A stretch of DNA of 64,000 nucleotides, from positions 186,001 to 250,000 of the forward strand of contig NZ_JAPEPJ010000001.1 of the NCBI RefSeq assembly GCF_026340255.1. Reading direction: 5' to 3'. Shown here piece after piece: positions 8,743-20,358 of the stretch (the stretch's first letter is position 1; each line of letters starts with the position of its first letter). The notes below the pieces were generated by a model. The model had not been told where the DNA came from and did not search any database. It worked only from the letters and a program-made list of their open reading frames with translations. The DNA comes from Streptomyces sp. NBC_01408. GTDB lineage: Bacteria > Actinomycetota > Actinomycetes > Streptomycetales > Streptomycetaceae. A program made the translations under genes and the position numbers.

Positions 8743-8778
8743 AGCCGGGGAGACGGGTCCGCCCCCGTCTCCCCGGCT
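8743..8778 (+). terminator. Strong chitinase terminator
   Basis: AGCCGGGGAGACGGG and CCCGTCTCCCCGGCT form a perfect 15-bp stem around a 6-nt loop, 30 nt after the chitinase stop codon, followed by a pyrimidine-rich TCTCCTTCTT. Confidence 0.85.
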
Positions 8779-8844
8779 TCTCCTTCTTGACGCGCCACTC
8801 GCACGGCTCGGCCCCTGGGGGCCTCCCCGGCTTCGCGCCGCTGC

Positions 8845-8861
8845 GCCGGACTCCGTCCGGC
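8845..8861 (-). terminator. Hairpin 3' of the DUF2550 gene
   Basis: GCCGGAC-TCC-GTCCGGC is a perfect 7-bp hairpin 26 nt past the DUF2550 stop in the convergent region with the chitinase. Confidence 0.5.
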
Positions 8862-8886
8862 GGGGACGATCCAGCCCCGCCGGCCC

Positions 8887-9339
8887 TCAGGCCACGTTCA
8901 CCCTCTGGCCGGGAGGCGCCGCCTCCAGCCAGGCCAGGAAGCCCGTCAGCGCGTCCTCGCTCATCGCCAGCTCCAGGCGCGTCCCCTGGTGGAGACAGCC
9001 GAGCACGATGGCGTCGGAGAGCAGGGCCAGCTCCTCCTCGCCCTCCGGGGCGCGGCGGGAGACCACCTCGATGGAGGACCGCTCCAGCAGCCGGCGCGGG
9101 CGCGGCGAATAGCTGAACACCCGGAACCATTCGATCCGGTCACCGCTGTAGCGCGCGACCCCGTACACCCAGCCCTTGCCGGAGATATCGGGTTTATCCG
9201 ATACCCCCCAGCGCAGACTGCAGTCGAAGGTGCCTCCGGAACGCTGGATGAGCCTCCGGCGCAGCCCGAAGACAAACAGCCCGATCACCACCAGGGCTAC
9301 GACCAGGCCGCTCACAAGCAGAGCGAGGAGCATCTTCAC
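8887..9339 (-). CDS. DUF2550 family membrane-anchored protein
   Basis: A 150-residue protein with one N-terminal membrane helix (residues ~4-24, LLALLVSGLVVALVVIGLFV), then a basic FGLRRR stretch and a soluble, beta-rich cytoplasmic domain. Family proteins of this kind are commonly found just downstream of atpC in actinobacteria, which is the position here. The function is unknown. Two hairpins separate it from atpC, so it is probably transcribed at least partly on its own. An internal ATG at 9333 is a possible alternative start. Confidence 0.85.
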   Translation of the reverse strand: MKMLLALLVSGLVVALVVIGLFVFGLRRRLIQRSGGTFDCSLRWGVSDKPDISGKGWVYGVARYSGDRIEWFRVFSYSPRPRRLLERSSIEVVSRRAPEGEEELALLSDAIVLGCLHQGTRLELAMSEDALTGFLAWLEAAPPGQRVNVA

Positions 9340-9386
9340 CGACCTCCTCGCTCATCGAATGCCTCACGAAAAACGGACCTGCATCG

Positions 9387-9436
9387 CCTCAGCCGCGACC
9401 CGGTCTGGAAAATTCCAGAACGGACCGCGGCTGAGG
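9387..9436 (-). terminator. Long hairpin after atpC
   Basis: CCTCAGCCGCG (9387-9397) pairs perfectly with CGCGGCTGAGG (9426-9436). The loop itself folds as TCTGGAA-AA-TTCCAGA. It is the likely main terminator of the atp operon. Confidence 0.75.
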
Positions 9437-9439
9437 TCT

Positions 9440-9473
9440 GCTGGGTCCCGGAGGTCGCCCCCCGGAACCCAGC
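9440..9473 (-). terminator. Second hairpin after atpC
   Basis: GCTGGGTCCCGG pairs with CCGGAACCCAGC with one mismatch. It lies between atpC and the long hairpin, so transcripts leaving atpC meet two tandem stem-loops. Confidence 0.6.
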
Positions 9474-9494
9474 GGTTCAAACTCCGACGGGCAA

Positions 9495-9866
9495 TCAGCC
9501 CGTTACGGCGCGCAGCCGGACATCCGCGCGACGCTCGGCGGCCGCATCGGCCTCCGCCTTCGCGCGCTCCAGTGCCCGCTCCGCACGCTGGACGTCAATC
9601 TCGTCCGCGAGCTCGGCGATCTCGGCCAGCAGGGACAGCTTGTTGTCCGCGAACGAGATGAAACCGCCGTGCACCGCGGCGACGACAGTGTTGCCCTCGC
9701 TGGTGCGGATGGTCACAGGGCCCGATTCCAGCACACCGAGAAGCGGCTGGTGACCGGGCATGACGCCGATGTCGCCGGACGTGGTGCGGGCGACAACAAG
9801 GGTGGCCTCGCCGGACCAGACATTGCGGTCCGCCGCGACCAGCTCGACGTGCAGCTCAGCAGCCAA
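9495..9866 (-). CDS. atpC: ATP synthase F1 epsilon subunit
   Basis: Epsilon subunit (123 residues) of the F1 central stalk, which links rotation to catalysis and inhibits ATP hydrolysis. The N-terminal beta-sandwich carries ELHVELVAADRNVWSGEA and GDIGVMPGHQPLLGVLESG; the C-terminus is the charged helical hairpin. The start is taken as the TTG at 9866, preceded by GAGGAG, which matches the usual actinobacterial N-terminus (M-AAELHV); a GTG seven codons upstream is less likely. It is the last gene of the operon and is separated from atpD by 140 nt containing a hairpin. Confidence 0.93.
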   Translation of the reverse strand: MAAELHVELVAADRNVWSGEATLVVARTTSGDIGVMPGHQPLLGVLESGPVTIRTSEGNTVVAAVHGGFISFADNKLSLLAEIAELADEIDVQRAERALERAKAEADAAAERRADVRLRAVTG

Positions 9867-9931
9867 GGTGGCTCCTCGGGTCACCACCCGGCGGGTCAGC
9901 CGGGTGTTGGGTCAAATTCTAATGGGCGTGG

Positions 9932-9962
9932 GGAGAGGGACGGGACACACCCGCCCCTCTCC
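9932..9962 (-). other. Intercistronic hairpin between atpD and atpC
   Basis: GGAGAGGGACGGG and CCCGCCCCTCTCC form a 13-position stem with one mismatch and an ACACA loop. It may stabilise the upstream mRNA or lower atpC expression, consistent with the lower copy number of epsilon in the complex (1 versus 3). Confidence 0.5.
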
Positions 9963-10006
9963 GTGAATCCTTTGAACCGGATGCGCCCCTCGCGGAGCGC
10001 GCCGGA

Positions 10007-12366
<2,360 letters not shown>

Positions 12367-12386
12367 GAGTCAGGTCCCTTCCGTCG

Positions 12387-13982
12387 TCACTTGGAGACGT
12401 TGACGGCCGGCGCGTCCTCGCCCAGAAGCTTGCCGTCCGAGGTCTCGAACTGGCGCTTGAAGGCGGCGATGGCGTCGGCGATCGACGTCAGGGTGTCGTC
12501 CGACATCTTGCCGCCGTCGGCGATGGAGGTGAGGAGGTCCTTGCGCTCGCGGCGCAGGTGCTCCAGCAGCTCCGACTCGAAGCGACGGATGTCGTTGACC
12601 GGGACTTCGTCCATCTTGCCGGTGGTACCGGCCCAGACGGAGACGACCTGCTCCTCGACGGGCATCGGCTGGTACTGGCCCTGCTTCAGCAGCTCGACCA
12701 GACGCTTGCCGCGCTCCAGCGAAGCCTTCGACGCGGCGTCCAGGTCGGAACCGAAGGCGGCGAACGCCTCCAGCTCGCGGTACTGGGCGAGGTCCAGGCG
12801 CAGACGGCCGGAAACCTGCTTCATGGCCTTGTGCTGGGCGGAGCCACCGACGCGGGAGACCGAGATACCGACGTTCAGCGCCGGGCGCTGGCCCGCGTTG
12901 AACAGGTCGGACTCCAGGAAGCACTGGCCGTCGGTGATGGAGATGACGTTGGTCGGGATGAACGCCGACACGTCGTTCGCCTTGGTCTCGACGATCGGCA
13001 GACCGGTCATCGAACCGGCACCCATGTCGTCGGACAGCTTCGCGCAGCGCTCCAGCAGACGGGAGTGCAGGTAGAAGACGTCACCCGGGTAGGCCTCACG
13101 GCCCGGCGGGCGGCGCAGCAGCAGCGACACGGCGCGGTAGGCGTCGGCCTGCTTCGACAGGTCATCGAAGATGATCAGGACGTGCTTGCCGGCGTACATC
13201 CAGTGCTGGCCGATGGCGGAACCGGTGTACGGCGCCAGGTACTTGAAGCCGGCCGGGTCGGACGCCGGGGCGGCGACGATCGTCGTGTACTCGAGCGCGC
13301 CGGCGTCTTCCAGGGCGCCGCGAACGGACGCGATGGTCGAGCCCTTCTGGCCGATGGCGACGTAGATGCAGCGAACCTGCTTGTTCACGTCGCCCGAGCG
13401 CCAGTTGTCGCGCTGGTTGATGATCGTGTCGACGGCCAGGGCGGTCTTACCCGTCTGACGGTCACCGATGATCAGCTGACGCTGGCCACGGCCGATCGGC
13501 ACCATCGCGTCGATGGCCTTGTAGCCGGTCTGCATGGGCTCGTGGACCGACTTGCGGACCATGACGCCCGGGGCCTGCAGCTCGAGGGCGCGGCGGCCTT
13601 CGGTCGCGATCTCGCCGAGACCGTCGATCGGGTTGCCGAGCGGGTCGACGACGCGGCCGAGGTAGCCCTCGCCGACGCCGACGGAGAGAACCTCACCGGT
13701 GCGCTGCACCGGCTGGCCCTCCTCGATACCGCTGAACTCGCCGAGGACGACCGCACCGATCTCGCGCTCCTCGAGGTTGAGGGCGAGACCGAGGGTGCCG
13801 TCCTCGAACTTCAGCAGCTCGTTCGCCATGGCGGAGGGCAGGCCCTCCACCTTCGCGATGCCGTCGCCGGCAACGCTGACCGTTCCGACCTCCTCGCGCG
13901 AGGCCGCGTCCGGCTGGTACGACTGGACAAAGTTCTCCAGTGCGTCCCGGATCTCCTCCGGCCGGATCGTGAGCTCCGCCAT
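12387..13982 (-). CDS. atpA: ATP synthase F1 alpha subunit
   Basis: Alpha subunit, 531 residues, with non-catalytic nucleotide sites. The P-loop reads [11 protein letters not shown] (~residues 170-180). The start is the ATG at 13982 ([19 protein letters not shown]), the usual N-terminus; the frame is open to 14066 but that part is intercistronic. The [18 protein letters not shown] strand appears as [16 protein letters not shown], and [14 protein letters not shown] lies near the C-terminus. It is separated from atpH by 129 nt holding a dispersed-repeat hairpin. Confidence 0.98.
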   Translation of the reverse strand: MAELTIRPEEIRDALENFVQSYQPDAASREEVGTVSVAGDGIAKVEGLPSAMANELLKFEDGTLGLALNLEEREIGAVVLGEFSGIEEGQPVQRTGEVLSVGVGEGYLGRVVDPLGNPIDGLGEIATEGRRALELQAPGVMVRKSVHEPMQTGYKAIDAMVPIGRGQRQLIIGDRQTGKTALAVDTIINQRDNWRSGDVNKQVRCIYVAIGQKGSTIASVRGALEDAGALEYTTIVAAPASDPAGFKYLAPYTGSAIGQHWMYAGKHVLIIFDDLSKQADAYRAVSLLLRRPPGREAYPGDVFYLHSRLLERCAKLSDDMGAGSMTGLPIVETKANDVSAFIPTNVISITDGQCFLESDLFNAGQRPALNVGISVSRVGGSAQHKAMKQVSGRLRLDLAQYRELEAFAAFGSDLDAASKASLERGKRLVELLKQGQYQPMPVEEQVVSVWAGTTGKMDEVPVNDIRRFESELLEHLRRERKDLLTSIADGGKMSDDTLTSIADAIAAFKRQFETSDGKLLGEDAPAVNVSK

Positions 13983-14027
13983 CTGGGTTCCCTGCTCTCC
14001 TTGTTGGGCCTGAAGCTTCTTAGGGGT

Positions 14028-14044
14028 CTGGGGGCGACCCCCAG
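14028..14044 (-). repeat. Dispersed hairpin repeat between atpH and atpA
   Basis: CTGGGGGCGACCCCCAG is a palindromic hairpin with the flanking AGGGGTCT block on one side. It belongs to the same family as the elements near 20330, 47460 and 50830. It lies inside the operon leader of atpA. Confidence 0.6.
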
Positions 14045-14111
14045 GAATCTTCTGCAAGTTCTGCACGGCCCAACCGGGCCGCTAGGAATGCGTTGTTCTA
14101 TTGGTGGCTGG

Positions 14112-14927
14112 TCAGCCGGCCATGCGGCGGGACGCCTCGGAGAGGCGGTCCGCGATGGTGCCGTCGATGACCTCGTCGCCGACCCGCACCGTGATCCCGC
14201 CGAGGACCGCGGGGTCCACGTCGAGGTTCAGGTGCATCTGGCGGCCGTACAGCTTGGCCAGCACCGCGCCGAGACGCTGCTTCTGCACGTCGCTGAGCGG
14301 AACCGCGCTGGTCACGGTGGCGACCATGCGGTTGCGGCGCTCGGCGGCGAGCGTGGAAAGGGACTCGAGTCCCGCTTCCAGGCTACGTCCACGCGGGTGC
14401 GTGACAAGTCGCGTGATGAGGCGCTCGGTGACGGCGTTCGCCTTGCCGCCGAGCAGGCTGCGCAGCAGCTCGCTCTTGGCGGAGGCGGTGGCCGACCGGT
14501 CGGTCAGCGCGGAACGCAGCTCGGTGTTCGAGCCGACGATCCGGCCGAACCGGAAGACCTCGTCCTCGACGTTGTCGAGGGCGCCGCCCTGCTGGGCCGC
14601 GGTGAGGTCGGCGGTGGCCGCCAGTGCCTCGAGCGAGTCCACCAGGTCGCGGGACTGCGACCAGCGGGACCGGACCATGCCGGACACGAGGTCGAGGGTT
14701 TCCCCGCCGACCTGGCTGCCCAGCAGCCGACCGGCCAGCTCGGCCTTGGCCTCGCCGGGCTGCGCCGGGTCCGTGATGACCCGACGCAGCGAGACCTCAC
14801 GGTCGAGCAGCGCGGTGACGGCTGCCAGCTCACCGGCGAGCTTCGCCACGTCGACGGACGTGTTGTCCGTCAGCGCGTCGAGACGCTCACGCGCGGAGGC
14901 CAGCGCCTCGCGGCTCGCTCCGTTCAT
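14112..14927 (-). CDS. atpH: ATP synthase F1 delta subunit
   Basis: Delta subunit (OSCP-like), 271 residues, joining F1 to the peripheral stalk. It is longer than the ~180 residues of proteobacterial delta, as is typical of actinobacteria. The N-terminal helical bundle starts MNGASREALASARERL. The C-terminal signature reads VPLSDVQKQRLGAVLAKLYGR followed by DPAVLGGITVRVGDEVIDGT. The start overlaps the atpF stop as ATGA. Confidence 0.96.
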   Translation of the reverse strand: MNGASREALASARERLDALTDNTSVDVAKLAGELAAVTALLDREVSLRRVITDPAQPGEAKAELAGRLLGSQVGGETLDLVSGMVRSRWSQSRDLVDSLEALAATADLTAAQQGGALDNVEDEVFRFGRIVGSNTELRSALTDRSATASAKSELLRSLLGGKANAVTERLITRLVTHPRGRSLEAGLESLSTLAAERRNRMVATVTSAVPLSDVQKQRLGAVLAKLYGRQMHLNLDVDPAVLGGITVRVGDEVIDGTIADRLSEASRRMAG

Positions 14928-15466
14928 CGGGCGGCCTCGGCCTTCTCCTCGAGCTCGCTGAGGAAACGGTCGATCGTGCGGCTCTGCCGGGCGGCGTCCT
15001 CGAGGGACTCGCCGACGAGCTTTCCGGCCAGGTCGGTGGCGAGCTTGCCCACGTCCTGACGGAGCGCCTGAGAGGCGGCCTTGCGGTCGGCCTCGATCTG
15101 GGCGTGGCCGGCAGCGATGATCTCCTCACGCTGCCGCTGGCCCTCTGCGCGCAGTTCTTCCTTGAGCGCAGTGCCCTGCTCCAGCGCTTCCTGGCGCAGG
15201 CGCGCGGCCTCGTGCCGGGCTTCGGCGAGCTGGGCCTTGTACTGCTCCAGGACGCTCTGGGCCTCGGTCTGAGCGGCTTCTGCCTTCTCGATACCGCCTT
15301 CGATGGCCTCGCGACGCTCGTCCAGAACCTTGTTGATGTTCGGGAGGAGCTTCTTGGCGAGGAAACCGAAGACGATGACGAAGGCGATCAGACCGATGAC
15401 GAGCTCGGGGATCGGCGGGATGAGGGGATTCTGAGGCTCCTCAGCCGCGAGAACCAGGAGGTTCAC
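14924..15466 (-). CDS. atpF: ATP synthase Fo b subunit
   Basis: Peripheral stalk subunit of 180 residues. One membrane helix (residues ~20-42, IPELVIGLIAFVIVFGFLAKKLL) is followed by a long charged, Ala/Glu-rich coiled coil that dimerises and contacts delta. The start is the ATG at 15466; the stop overlaps the atpH start. Confidence 0.96.
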   Translation of the reverse strand: MNLLVLAAEEPQNPLIPPIPELVIGLIAFVIVFGFLAKKLLPNINKVLDERREAIEGGIEKAEAAQTEAQSVLEQYKAQLAEARHEAARLRQEALEQGTALKEELRAEGQRQREEIIAAGHAQIEADRKAASQALRQDVGKLATDLAGKLVGESLEDAARQSRTIDRFLSELEEKAEAAR

Positions 15467-15508
15467 ATCAGTGCCTTTCGTCGATTCGGACTAGTCGTGA
15501 GGTTCGTC

Positions 15509-16634
<1,126 letters not shown>

Positions 16635-16860
16635 CGCAGGGCTCCTTCAGCGTGGCGCATAGGTACGGCAACCTCGTTGTGTCGGCGCGGCGCGCAGCCG
16701 CGGTTCGGCACTGGACTGGTGTAACGGATGGTGGGGCGGCAGTCAGGCATCGAGCCTCGCGATGGAACAGGCGTCAGCTCAGATGCCCGCGCCCGCAGTG
16801 CCGCAGTTGGCACCGGACGATAGCAGGATCCCGAACGCCCACTTATCCCGGCCCTACCCT

Positions 16861-17298
16861 TCACGACTTCGGCCCCGGATTGTCGGGCTTGTCGCCCTTC
16901 ACCGAGTCCGGTTCGACGTAAAGAATCTTTGCCTTCATGTGAGCACGGGTCTGTGCGCCGATCCACACGAGGGTGGTGACGACAAGCGTGATCGCGAAAG
17001 CCTTGGGGTGGAACAGGGTGGTGTTCTTGAACGCGGCGAGAAAGACGAAGAGCAGCAGAATCTGGGCCGCGTAGAGCATGAGCCCCATGGCCTGGAAGAG
17101 ATGCGGAAGTGATTTCGCCGTGCGTTGGAGAACGACGAATCCGATGCCCATGAACAACATCACGACCAGCGTCGCGACGACGGCTCCGACGGCACCCTTG
17201 CTCCCGACGACCAACGCGCTGACCGCTGCGGCGAGAGCGCCGGCGACAGCCGTGGGTACGGCGGCTTGCATGAGGAATCGGACGTCTTCTGACCGCAT
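16861..17298 (-). CDS. atpI: ATP synthase protein I
   Basis: Membrane protein of 145 residues with four hydrophobic helices (residues ~12-30, ~35-55, ~68-90, ~98-118) and a charged C-terminus. AtpI-type proteins help assemble the c ring. The ATG at 17298 is chosen; the longer frame to 17382 is not supported. It is the first gene of the atp operon, downstream of a Rex-like operator. Confidence 0.88.
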   Translation of the reverse strand: MRSEDVRFLMQAAVPTAVAGALAAAVSALVVGSKGAVGAVVATLVVMLFMGIGFVVLQRTAKSLPHLFQAMGLMLYAAQILLLFVFLAAFKNTTLFHPKAFAITLVVTTLVWIGAQTRAHMKAKILYVEPDSVKGDKPDNPGPKS

Positions 17299-17424
17299 GG
17301 CGGTTTGCTCCGCGTGGTGGTGGGGGCAAGGGACTCGTACGGGACGAGCGTAAGCCCGGTCCGAGTGTGAGCCTCGGGCCAAGGGACCGTCGCACTACGG
17401 TCCTTCGGCTCTGTCGCCGGGTTT

Positions 17425-17440
17425 AGTGAACGGTATCACA
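17425..17440 (-). promoter_or_regulatory. Rex-like operator (ROP) upstream of the atp operon
   Basis: AGTGAACGGTATCACA reads TGTGATACCGTTCACT on the operon strand, close to the Rex consensus TGTGAAC-N3/4-TTCACA. It lies 127 bp upstream of the atpI ATG. In S. coelicolor the NADH-sensing repressor Rex is reported to control respiratory genes and the atp operon, so control by redox state is likely here. Confidence 0.7.
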
Positions 17441-17572
17441 AACTATTTGATGAGAGCTTTACCTGCCAGATGTGCCGACTGTCACACATGAGAGTGACCC
17501 TGCGCGTGTGTGCGCGACAGCCGACCGGGTTGTCTGGTAAAGGGATCCCATGTCGGACATGCGCTTTCGGCG

Positions 17573-18946
17573 TCAGCGGGTCGATCCGGCCTTACGTCGG
17601 TCGGGGAAGCGCGAACGGGGGCCCACGGCGGTCGCTCCGTTGACGCCCGACACTCCCGCCACGATCGGCCGGGCCGGCTCCGGTTCCGCCCCTGGAGCCT
17701 CCTGCACGGCCGCCTCGGCGGCGGCCTCCGCGGCCCGCGCGGCGTGCCGGTAGCGGGGCGGCACCAATCCCTCCGCCCAGCGCGGGGTGCGCGGGGTGAA
17801 GCGCGGCAGGAGCAGCAGGACCAGGCCCAGCGCGCTGAGCACGGCGATCGCGAGCACGATCCACATCGAGGCGGAATGCACCGAATAGGCGACCGCGCCG
17901 AAGGCGATCAGGCCCGACCAGAAGTACATGATCAGGACCGCGCGGCTGTGGGAATGTCCGAGCTCCAGCAGCCGGTGGTGCAGATGGCCGCGGTCGGCCG
18001 CGAAGGGCGACTGGCCCTTCCAGGTGCGCCGCACGATGGCCAGGACCAGGTCCGCCATCGGGATGGCGATGATCGTCAGGGGCAGCAGCAGCGGGATGAA
18101 GACCGGCAGCATCGCGCGCGTCGCGTTGCGCTCACCGCCCGCGAACAGGGCCATCGCGTCGGGGTCCACCTGCCCGGTGATGGAGATGGCGGAGGCGGCC
18201 AGCACCAGGCCGATCAGCATGGAGCCGGAGTCGCCCATGAAGATGCGCGCCGGATGCATGTTGTGCGGCAGGAAGCCCAGGCACATGCCCATCAGGATCG
18301 CCGCGAAGAGCGTCGCAGGAGCGGCCTGCTCGATGCCGTACCCGAACCAGAGGCGGTAGGCGTAGAGGAAGAACGCCGCGGCGGCGATGCACACCATGCC
18401 GGCGGCGAGGCCGTCGAGGCCGTCCACGAAGTTCACCGCGTTGATGGTGATCACGACGAGGGCGACGGTGAGCAGGGTGCCCTGCCACTGGGTGAGCGAG
18501 ACCGTGCCGATGCCCGGGACCGGGATGAACAGGATGGTCAGGCCCTGCATGACCATCACGCCGGCGGCGATCATCTGCGCGCCGAGCTTGATCAGGGCGT
18601 CGAGCTCGAACTTGTCGTCCAGTACGCCGATCAGCCAGATCAGGGCGGCCCCGGAGAGCAGGGCCCGCGGCTCGTTCGACAGCTCGAAGACGCCGTTGAG
18701 GTTGCGCAGGTTGTCGGCGACGAGGAGGCCCGCGCACAGGCCGCCGAACATCGCGATGCCGCCGAGGCGGGGTGTGGGTTCGCGGTGCACGTCGCGGGCA
18801 CGGATCTCCGGCATCGCCCCGGCCGCGATCGCGAACTTCCGCACGGGCCCGGTGAGCAGGTAGGTCACCGCGACCGTGACGCAAAGCGTCAGCAGATATT
18901 CACGCACGGGCTGCCCCAGATGTATCGCCGGCCATCTCAGCCCCAC
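17573..18946 (-). CDS. Undecaprenyl-phosphate GlcNAc-1-phosphate transferase-like (WecA/TagO/MraY superfamily)
   Basis: Polytopic membrane enzyme, up to 457 residues, with ten or more helices. It is expected to transfer a sugar-1-phosphate to undecaprenyl phosphate, the first step of a wall glycopolymer such as teichoic acid or arabinogalactan-like linkage. Family motifs are visible: REPTPRLGGIAMFGG near residue 55, NAVNFVDGLDGLAAG with the catalytic Asp pair, GDSGSMLIG, and the His-rich loop RGHLHHRLLELGHSHSRAV. The C-terminal ~70 residues are a soluble tail. The GTG at 18946 is annotated; GTG at 18907 is a plausible shorter start. Confidence 0.9.
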   Translation of the reverse strand: MGLRWPAIHLGQPVREYLLTLCVTVAVTYLLTGPVRKFAIAAGAMPEIRARDVHREPTPRLGGIAMFGGLCAGLLVADNLRNLNGVFELSNEPRALLSGAALIWLIGVLDDKFELDALIKLGAQMIAAGVMVMQGLTILFIPVPGIGTVSLTQWQGTLLTVALVVITINAVNFVDGLDGLAAGMVCIAAAAFFLYAYRLWFGYGIEQAAPATLFAAILMGMCLGFLPHNMHPARIFMGDSGSMLIGLVLAASAISITGQVDPDAMALFAGGERNATRAMLPVFIPLLLPLTIIAIPMADLVLAIVRRTWKGQSPFAADRGHLHHRLLELGHSHSRAVLIMYFWSGLIAFGAVAYSVHSASMWIVLAIAVLSALGLVLLLLPRFTPRTPRWAEGLVPPRYRHAARAAEAAAEAAVQEAPGAEPEPARPIVAGVSGVNGATAVGPRSRFPDRRKAGSTR

Positions 18947-19023
18947 ACATTAGCTGCGATGTCCCTACTACCAAGGACGCCGGGTGGCCGCTTCCCGGTT
19001 GCACTACGACCCTCTTGTCCCAC

Positions 19024-20253
19024 TTACTCCCCGTACGGGGGAAATCCGAACGTCAGCTGCTTGACCTCCGTACGGGTTTTCCCGGCTTCCCCGTGCAGTG
19101 CGGCGGCAAACAGCGCGGCGATGGTGCGCATCTCCGGCTCCCCCATGCCCTGGGTCGTGACGGCGGCCGTGCCGAGCCGGACGCCGCGCTGGTCCCCGTA
19201 CGGCAGGGCGCACGTCTCCAGCACGATCCCGGCGGCGGCCAGCCGGCCGCGCGCGGTCGGGCCGTCGACGCCCAGCGGGGCCGGGTCGGCGGTGATCAGG
19301 TGCGTGTCGGTGCCGCCGGTGGTGACGGCGAGGCCGTGGTCCGCGAGCGCCTGCGCCAAGGCCCTGGCATTGGCGACGACCCGGTGCGCGTACGTGGTGA
19401 ACGCGGGCGCCGCGGCCTCGCCGAAGGCCACGGCCTTGGCAGCGATGGTGTGCATCTGCGCGCCGCCCTGGGTGAAAGGGAACACAGCCCGGTCGATCCG
19501 CTCGGCGAACTCGGCGCCGCACAGGATCATCCCGCCGCGCGGCCCGCGCAGCACCTTGTGCGTGGTCGCGCAGACGATGTCGGCGTACGGGACGGGGCTG
19601 GGCGCGGCCCCGCCGGCGACCAGCCCGATCGGGTGGGCGGCATCGGCGATCAGGTAGGCCCCGGCCTCGTCGGCGATCTCACGGAAGGCCGAGTACTCGG
19701 GATGGCGGGGGTAGGAGATGGACCCGCAGACGATGGCCTTGGGCCGGTGCGTCCGCGCGAGCTGCTGCACCTGCTCGTAGTCGACGAGCCCGGTCTCCGC
19801 GTCCACGCCGTAGCCGACGAAGTCGAACCACCGCCCCGAGAAGTTCGCGGGCGAACCGTGGGTGAGGTGTCCCCCGTACGAGAGCCCCATCGCCAGCACC
19901 GTGTCCCCGGGCCGCAGCAGCGCGGCGTACGCGGCCAGGACGGCGGAGGAACCCGAATGCGCCTGGACGTTGGCGTGCTCGGCCCCGAACAGGGCCTTGG
20001 CCCGCTCCACGGCGAGCTGCTCGGCCAGGTCGGCGTACTCGCATCCGCCGTGGTGCCGGGCGCCCGGGTACCCCTCGGCGTACTTGTTGGCCAGCGGCGA
20101 GGCGAGGGCGGCGAGCACGGCGGGCGAGGTGAAGTTCTCGGCGGCGCTCAGCTGCAGCGTGCCGGCCTGTCGCTGCCGCTCCCCTTCGAGGATGTCGGCG
20201 AGCTGCGGATCCTGCTGCCGCAGGGCATCGCTGGCCTGGGTGATGACGCTCAT
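19024..20253 (-). CDS. glyA: Divergent serine hydroxymethyltransferase (PLP enzyme)
   Basis: A 409-residue PLP enzyme of the SHMT fold. The cofactor lysine is K233 in ATTHKVLRGPRGG. NKYAEGYPG, GGHLTHGS, DAAH and the substrate-binding Arg region RGVRLGTAAVT are kept. Several residues normally invariant differ: RYYGG is RHHGG (H67-H68), ASEN is AAEN, and the FPGGQGGPLMH loop is FPFTQGGAQMH. The tyrosine lost is needed for transaldimination in E. coli GlyA, so the reaction or substrate may differ. The ATG at 20253 is chosen over an upstream GTG frame. It sits between a glycan transferase and a phosphatase-fold gene. Confidence 0.85.
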   Translation of the reverse strand: MSVITQASDALRQQDPQLADILEGERQRQAGTLQLSAAENFTSPAVLAALASPLANKYAEGYPGARHHGGCEYADLAEQLAVERAKALFGAEHANVQAHSGSSAVLAAYAALLRPGDTVLAMGLSYGGHLTHGSPANFSGRWFDFVGYGVDAETGLVDYEQVQQLARTHRPKAIVCGSISYPRHPEYSAFREIADEAGAYLIADAAHPIGLVAGGAAPSPVPYADIVCATTHKVLRGPRGGMILCGAEFAERIDRAVFPFTQGGAQMHTIAAKAVAFGEAAAPAFTTYAHRVVANARALAQALADHGLAVTTGGTDTHLITADPAPLGVDGPTARGRLAAAGIVLETCALPYGDQRGVRLGTAAVTTQGMGEPEMRTIAALFAAALHGEAGKTRTEVKQLTFGFPPYGE

Positions 20254-20323
20254 GGCGCGACTCCATGGGTACCGGGTACCAGCCACTCTAGGCCGGGCCC
20301 GCCCCTCACGCCTCGCGGCACCG

Positions 20324-20340
20324 CTGGGGCTCCGCCCCAG
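20324..20340 (-). repeat. Dispersed hairpin repeat between phosphatase-like gene and glyA
   Basis: CTGGGGCTCCGCCCCAG followed by ACCCCG, one of several copies in this window. In this intergenic position it may act as a terminator for the phosphatase-like gene. Confidence 0.65.
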
Positions 20341-20358
20341 ACCCCGCTCCAGCAGGCG

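Noticed and set aside
12558..15059. 833-codon plus-strand ORF across the atp genes
   Set aside because: It is antisense to atpA, atpH and atpF; its Val/Arg/Gly-rich composition is what the complement of high-GC coding DNA gives, and no domain is visible.
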